Assembly (NCBI RefSeq): GCF_036324505.1
Contig: NC_086360.1
Span: 7,981,226-8,045,225 of the forward strand
DNA: 64,000 bases
Direction of reading: 5' to 3'
DNA from: Eleginops maclovinus
Lineage: Eukaryota > Chordata > Actinopteri > Perciformes > Eleginopidae
Part shown: piece by piece, positions 25,001 through 31,801 of the stretch
Layout of the letters: every line of letters begins with the position of its first letter
Numbering within the stretch: the stretch's first letter is position 1
Program-made: the position numbers and the translations under genes
Notes under the pieces: model-generated
Databases searched by the model: none
The model's input: only the letters and a program-made list of their open reading frames with translations
What the model was told of the DNA's origin: nothing

Positions 25001-28000
25001 GCAACTCTAATTTAATGAAGCATCTCACAGCGACACACGCATCTACAAAGATAGTGGCCCAAAACACCGATACCTGCACCACAGATGATAGCTCGCCATC
25101 CAGTAGCTATGAACAGGTACCTATCTGTTCTACTCATTTCAGCTGACTTGCGAAAACTGCTGAGAAATCCAAATTCTTCGACATATAGCAACGTTTTTTT
25201 TACAGTTACGCAAATAGTTACTTTCCATGGTAACTACCGTAATTTCCGGACTATAAGCCGCTACTTTTTGCACAAGCTTTGAACCCTGCGGCTTATAGTC
25301 CGGTGCGGCTAATGTATGAACAAAACAGGATTTTCCCCTAATTTTAGCTTGTGCGGCTAATATTCTGGTGCTCCTTATAGTCCGGAAAATACGGTAGTTA
25401 CTTTTATTATAGAGTAATTCAGTTACTAACTCAGTTACTTTTTGGAACAAGTAGTGAGTAACTATAACTAATTACTGTTTAAAAGTAACGTTCCCAACAC
25501 TGGTTCAAATATAGCATAATAGGAGACCTTTAAGGGTTGACACAAACACAAACAGTGTTTTTATGGAATAAAACTGTTGAGCCTAGTTCGCCACAAATCT
25601 CAAACTTGTTTAAGCTATTCAAGACAACACACCCGCTCCAGACTTTTTTTTAAAGAGCACAACGTTCTTTATAGATCCTAGCTCAGCAAAACTTTGCTTA
25701 GGACAATAATAGCGTGATAGATACCTGTACTCTCTCTCTTGCAGGATCCCCACTGGGTCCAGGCCCTGGGGCTTCTGGATGGGCGTGATGCGGTTCTGTT
25801 TCTGCATCTGGAGCATGGGGGACACCTGCTGACCGGGAGGCTGGGGGGTCACTGAACTGCCTGGCATGGGGCCGGCTGGCACAGCAGAGGCCTGGGTGGG
25901 TGCAGGGGATGGGCGTCCACTGGCAATAAGGGTGAGGTGCTTCTGAGCGTTGGCTTGATTCTCAACTCCCTGACCTGGAGAACAAAAATGTTGTCTGTTA
26001 TTGGGTCACAGACATGATGAAAATGTATTTATAAAAACAAACAAAACACACAAAGCAGCTGCTCTTGATGCATGGTAAAGCATAACACTGTCCCAACACA
26101 GATTATAGATTTACACCCCCAAAAATTAACCCACAAAATGTAAGGGCCTGAAACCAATGATCGTAATAATGAAAGGTGAGCTGGCAATACAGGTTTGACC
26201 TTTGAGCAATGACATTCAAGGCTGGCTTTTGTACTTCAACACAATAATGTGCTTTTTAGCACCAATATAGAAGGAGAAGTCGCAGATCTTATTTTTCATT
26301 TTCCAAATGTCATGTTTGTATTTTTTGTGCCTCTACTGTGACATGTTTCCATGCTTAAATGTTCAAATAGCTCTTTATTTTTTTCATACTGCCTCTGCTG
26401 CAGCACCTATTTTTACCCTCTGTCTGAAACCAGAGCCCAGTCTGCTCTGATTGGTTCGCAGGCCGGCTCTGTTGTGATTGCTCAACCGCTTAGAGATGAA
26501 CCGCCCCTTAACCTATCACCTACAATGTGTCAAAGCACTAGCCAATAGAAGCGCAAGTGTTATGTAGTGATGTCACTATGTCGCGGAAACAAAGAAAGGA
26601 CTTCAATTGACGTGTTCCAGGCAGGGGGGGTTACCCTATGGAGGTAACTATGGGATTTTAGCCTTTGGACACCATTTACATGCACAGAAACCTATATAAC
26701 ACGCTAAAGATAAGGGAAAACCCAAAAAGCATAAAAGGCTCCTTTAAGACTAGCAGCACACCAGAAACATACATATGTTAGGGGCCTTTCCTCTCCCAGG
26801 CCTGGCTCCATCTAGCCTTACCCATTTGCCTCCCCACAAGGTCACTCTTTAATCAAGACGGAGAGATTTTTGGATCACCCTAAGTCTGTTCTCTCTCCTG
26901 GGACCAATTTGCCGTCAAACCATTTCGAGGAGCTTTAGCTGTTTTGACAACCTCAGTTTTAAATTGGCCTCAGAGGGAGATGAGATTTTTTAAGAAGAAA
27001 AAGAAGATGAATCTTTATTAATCCACCCCCTAGGGGGAAATTCAGTTTTCATTCTGTTTTTATATGCATATATACCATAACCACACACAGGTAGGTGCGC
27101 ACATGCATTTTTAAGCACACACACAGTTTGACACACTATACAGTTTTTACATGTTGGTTGCAAACATGCACACGCATCTGGAAAGGTGCCAGAGCAAAGG
27201 CTGCCAGTCTCCCCGGCGCAAAAGAGCAGTTGGGGGTTTGGTGCCTTGCTCAAGGGCACCTCGGCAGGGCCCAGGAGGTGAACTGGCGCCCCTCCAGCTA
27301 CAAATCCACCACTTTTTTTGGTCCAAGTCCCTACAGACTGAACCACTGCCGCACACCTTTTATAGGGTTACTTGTGTATCTTTGTTTATTGATGTGTATT
27401 TAACTATTATTTTTGTTATTGAATTTTGTCACAAAATTATAATTAGTTAGACGGCTTCTCTTCAGTCCTAATGCCAGCCTTAAAGGTCCCCTACTATGCA
27501 AAATGCACTTTTTAATGTTTATCATACATAAATATGTGTCCCCGGTGTGTAAGGAGACTCACAAAGTGTCAGAAAATACAACCCTCTCTCTTTTCCTCAT
27601 TACCCACATCTCAAAAAACGGGGGTACAAACGAGCTGATCCAGATTTGCTTCGGTTATGACGTCATAACCTAAATGTGGGCTGGCTTTACATTGAACTCC
27701 TGGCAACGTCTCGCCTACGTGACACGTCCCAACCTATCGTCCCCCATATACAGTGGCGAGCAGAATCCCCTCCGCAGCACCTCTGTGTGTGTGTGTTCAG
27801 CAGGATGTCTGCAGGAGGGACTCAGAGTTGTTGTTTATATAATACATATAATGTCTCTGTTCTAGTGGTAAACACTGAGAAGTGTTTCAGAAATAATGCT
27901 TGATGTGGTTTGGAATATAATATGGTGTTTAATCACGGCAGCGTTTAGCTGAGTTTCTCCGTTAGAAACTTCTCTCTTCAGACAGAGACCATGACGCTGC

Positions 28001-30549
28001 AAAGGGGGGTGGCAAGCTTCAGCTCAGCTCAAATTTTAAGCGACAGTCACAGAATCAGCACTTCAGGAAAAGGGCTGAAATAGAGGGGGATGATGCATGC
28101 TACAATGGGTGATCTGTTTGGTCAAAACACTTCACAGATAAGTTTTGTAATGATATTGCCCTACAATATATTGTTCAAATATAGCATAATAGGAGATCCT
28201 TAAAACCGCAGCCATGACGAGGCACAGTGGACTTGTGAAGGTGAAATGAAGCGTTACCTTTTGCCCACTTCTCATTAAACTTCACAAAACCTTAATAGGG
28301 TGGCTGCTAGCAGGAATGTCTAGAGGATAAAGGACTCATATAAGTTGTCATAAAAAAAACTTGTTGAATTTGTTAAGTGCTAGATGTAACACTTGCACAT
28401 GCAGATATCCATAGGTATATGTTACCTTTTGTTGAAATACTTTTTACATCATAACAGAAAATAAATAAATGTCGCAGGACTGTAACACTGTAGCTCTACC
28501 TGCATGTCACATGCATGCACTCTGCCCTTGCATGCATTTGATGTTTCCTGTTTGTTGTTTACGATTGTTGGGGAAGTGGCTTAAGGGGGAGGCCTGAAGG
28601 TGTAGGCTGTATTCATCTGGTGCCTGTACAGTGACATGTCTCCATCTTTAATGTTCAATAAGCTCTTTATTTTCCGACACTGCCTGTGCTGCAGCACCTC
28701 TTTTCACCCTCTGTCTGAAACCAGAGCCCAGTCTTCTCTGATTGGTTAGCTGGCCGGCTATGTTGCGATTGGTTATCCGCTCAGAGATGTCCTGCCCCTT
28801 AATCACGTACATTGTGTTGGATGTCTCAATGTTACTGCAGTAAACAAAGGAGTCCAATTGAGGTGTTGAGAGGGGGAGGTGTGGGAGACTTGGAGGGAAC
28901 TTTGGTATTTTAGCCTTTGCAGACAGTTACATGCACACAAACCTATATAACACACTACAGGAAAGGGAATAGGGCTGAACGATTTTGGAAAATAATCTAA
29001 TTGTGATTTTTTTTCCTCAATATTGCAATTGCGATTTAATATGCGATTATTTTTTCAAGGTCCTCTTCTCATGTATTTTTCAACAAACACAAGCAATAAA
29101 TCAATCATGATTACAATCGTGAACCTTGTGAGGTAGCAACAGTAGCAAGGCACGTTCTGCACAATACCTGACGTTGCGCAGCATCTTCCTTTTTAAAGCC
29201 AAAATAATTCCACACAACTGACGTGCCGCCCCTCTTTGGTACCAAACTTCCAGCCGTGCACTCTTCTGACGAGCCTGAGGCCATTGTGCAACAGGTTCAA
29301 GCGCAGCGTTGACTTCTTTCCCTGCCTGCTCGGCTTCGCTCGGCTCGGCTAGCTCGCAAGTCACGTGACCAGATCACGTGACCAGTCAAATCACAGCCTT
29401 TGCGGTTGGAAAATCTTGTTTTGTGATATCGCGATATTATCGCAAATGCAATTAATCGTTCAGCCCTAAAAGGGAAAACCTCAAAGACAATCATAGGGCA
29501 CCTTTAACCAACTCTGGAGCATGTGCTGTTAGCTACGTTTGTTTGAAAAGGGTTGGAAACATTTGGCTGGCAATTTGGTTGGTTGACTAAAAACGAAATA
29601 ATGGAAATCAGATGATATTTTTTGAATGCCACCAAGAGAAACAACAACAGGAATTAGCTGCTTCAATGACAAATAACTGGAATTGTACTGAACGCCTGGC
29701 TTTTCACTTGCCTGCTTATAGTGGAAATTATACCCATATATGTTCAAACCTTGGATTACAGAATCTTTCAGCACTATAAGCTTCAAAGAATTCACTTCAG
29801 GCTGATTTCAAAGAGAACCTGACGTGAGACCATACAGCAAACATCTGAGAGGAGAGTGAGTCAAAACTAATAAAACCTCACTTTGACAGGTAAATGTACA
29901 CGTATGCAGGTATGACTTACCCTCAGGCCAAGGCTTGGGTCCTGTGCTTTGATTGTGTCCTTGCATGGTTGGGGTGGGGCAGGGGCTTGACTGCGGAACA
30001 ACCAAAGGTGCCATTGGCATACCTTCCAACACAAAAGAAATACATATTTTAATAATTCTGTTAGTGAGTCTAATGTCACATAAATTCCGTCATTTAAAGT
30101 TGAAAACATTTTCTAGCTAATCTTAGCTGTTGAAAAAGTACATAACAAGCTTGAAATACACCCTTCATATTTCCCCTATTATAAGCGATTTGAGGCTTCA
30201 GTTTTAAGGTAGGAGCTGCATACTAAATAAATGAAACCCTAAGAAGGCTGTGATGTAGGCTGATATTTTGTTTCTTAAAGCATATTCAAGTATCAACCAT
30301 AATGTACCTACATTTGTTTGATTTTGCTAACTTGTAACTTAACCTATGAGGCAATTTACCTCACCTCTACTGTAGTGAGGGGCCCAGCCCTTCGTATGTT
30401 TTTTCTGTATGTGGCCCTCAGTGAAAAATGTTTGGACACCCCTGGTTCAGATCCATTGAATGGAATCACAAAGTCAAAAGATAAAAATAAACAGTTGTTG
30501 GACTGTGTCTTCTTACCTAGAGGCCTGTTGTAAGGACTAGCACTAGATC

Positions 30550-30598
<49 letters not shown>

Positions 30599-31762
30599 AA
30601 GTTGTTGCTGCTGCTGTTGCATTGTGGGTAGACTTCTCTTGCCCTGAACAGCTAGTTGGAGGTTTTCAGGCAGGGGTTGCCCACGGCCCAGGATCTTGTA
30701 GGCCAGGATCTGCGCTCTGAGCTGCTGCAGCTGCACCGGACTGAAAGCAGAGGGCCCGCGGCCCTGAGGGCTCATGTTGGACATGTTGGGCCCGGCTGAC
30801 TGAGGATCCATGGGCATCATAGGGCCGGACTGGGAGGGTGGCATGTGGGGTGGTTTGGGTCCCCCACCACCTCCACCTCCTGACATGGGACTAGAAGCAT
30901 GCTCATGGACCCCCATGGGGGATGGATGTGGGGATATGTATCCTACCAGAGAAAGGAAGGAGCATAATGGTTTTAAATACCAAAAGTTTGGATTAATAAA
31001 CTGATAGAAAAGCAGAAAAAACACACCGTATACTGAATTTCCTCTTATCTTATCTGGTTGTTGACTGGGTTATTTTCGTTCTTAAGTTAAAAGAGCAATA
31101 CAAATTCATAAAAATAAGCTTAGCTAGCGATAAGATACCTTGGCTGTGCTGGTCCATTGGACTCTGTGGTGGTCCCATGCCGCTATGCAGAGATCTCATC
31201 CCCACACCTTTCATGTGACCAAAGTGCATCGCATCTGCCATGGTCTTTTCATTCATCCCCTCCATAGACTGACGATAAAACATAAATATTCAGGATTAAG
31301 ATTTATTCATTGTATACAACAAATTTTTCTGATTCAAATGTGAACTTAACACCTGAAAATCTTAAGACTGGGATAAAAATAGGCAAATCATGCTTTAAAT
31401 ACAGCATGTTACTCTTTCTATTCATCTTAGAAAACCTTATTAGGTCATACATTTGTCAGAAGGTGTTTATTGGGCAACATCTGTCCAAGCTTTATTTCTT
31501 AGGAGTTATATGCCAAAATTGTCAAAAAACTACAGCTTAATGTAAAGAAGAATAAATCAAAAGAAGATTTTTTAAAAATGACTGATTGGACATAGATTTT
31601 CTTTTAATTTATGTTTATAAAGTTGACTTGTTTGGTCAATATACCATAATAAACACTACTGGCCAACTACACATTTTTAACTATATTTTGTCTTTAAACA
31701 TAACATAAACCAAAAGTTCTTAAATTAAAGTAACATTTTAACTTGTAATGCTCTAGTGGACA

Positions 31763-31801
<39 letters not shown>

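Larger units (their letters stand above)
24925..25503 (+). mobile_element. Degraded hAT transposon fragment inside B2
   Basis: The right end CGTTCCCAACACTGG is the inverted form of a common fish hAT terminus (CAGTGTTGGGAACG), preceded by repeated GTAACT subterminal motifs. The left terminus is lost. Confidence 0.7.
24533..25533 (+). mobile_element. Family-B MITE (copy B2) hosting nested elements
   Basis: Begins TTAAGGTCCCCTATTATGC and ends CATAATAGGAGACCTTTAA. The middle lacks part of the family sequence and carries a hAT relic (about 24925-25503). Confidence 0.8.
16294..25724 (-). other. smarca2 intron 6, 9.4 kb, half of it retrotransposon
   Basis: Contains the templated duplication (16565-16922), the full-length copia element (19069-23927), family-B MITE copy B2 (24533-25533) with a nested hAT relic and a TA-flanked MITE, and AT-rich unassigned DNA at 16923-19063. 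No coding exon was found between exons 6 and 7; the joined phases agree (AG|G). Confidence 0.75.
25975..29920 (-). other. smarca2 intron 5, built largely of MITEs
   Basis: From about 26.3 to 29.5 kb it is nearly continuous transposon debris: family A (26310-26748), family E (26990-27358), family B (27480-28203), and family A interrupted by a hAT MITE (28618-29507). No additional exon was recognised. Confidence 0.7.

Noticed and set aside
27674..27903. Frames similar to those at 4036-4335
   Set aside because: They recur because both lie in family-B MITE copies; no domain and no conserved frame.
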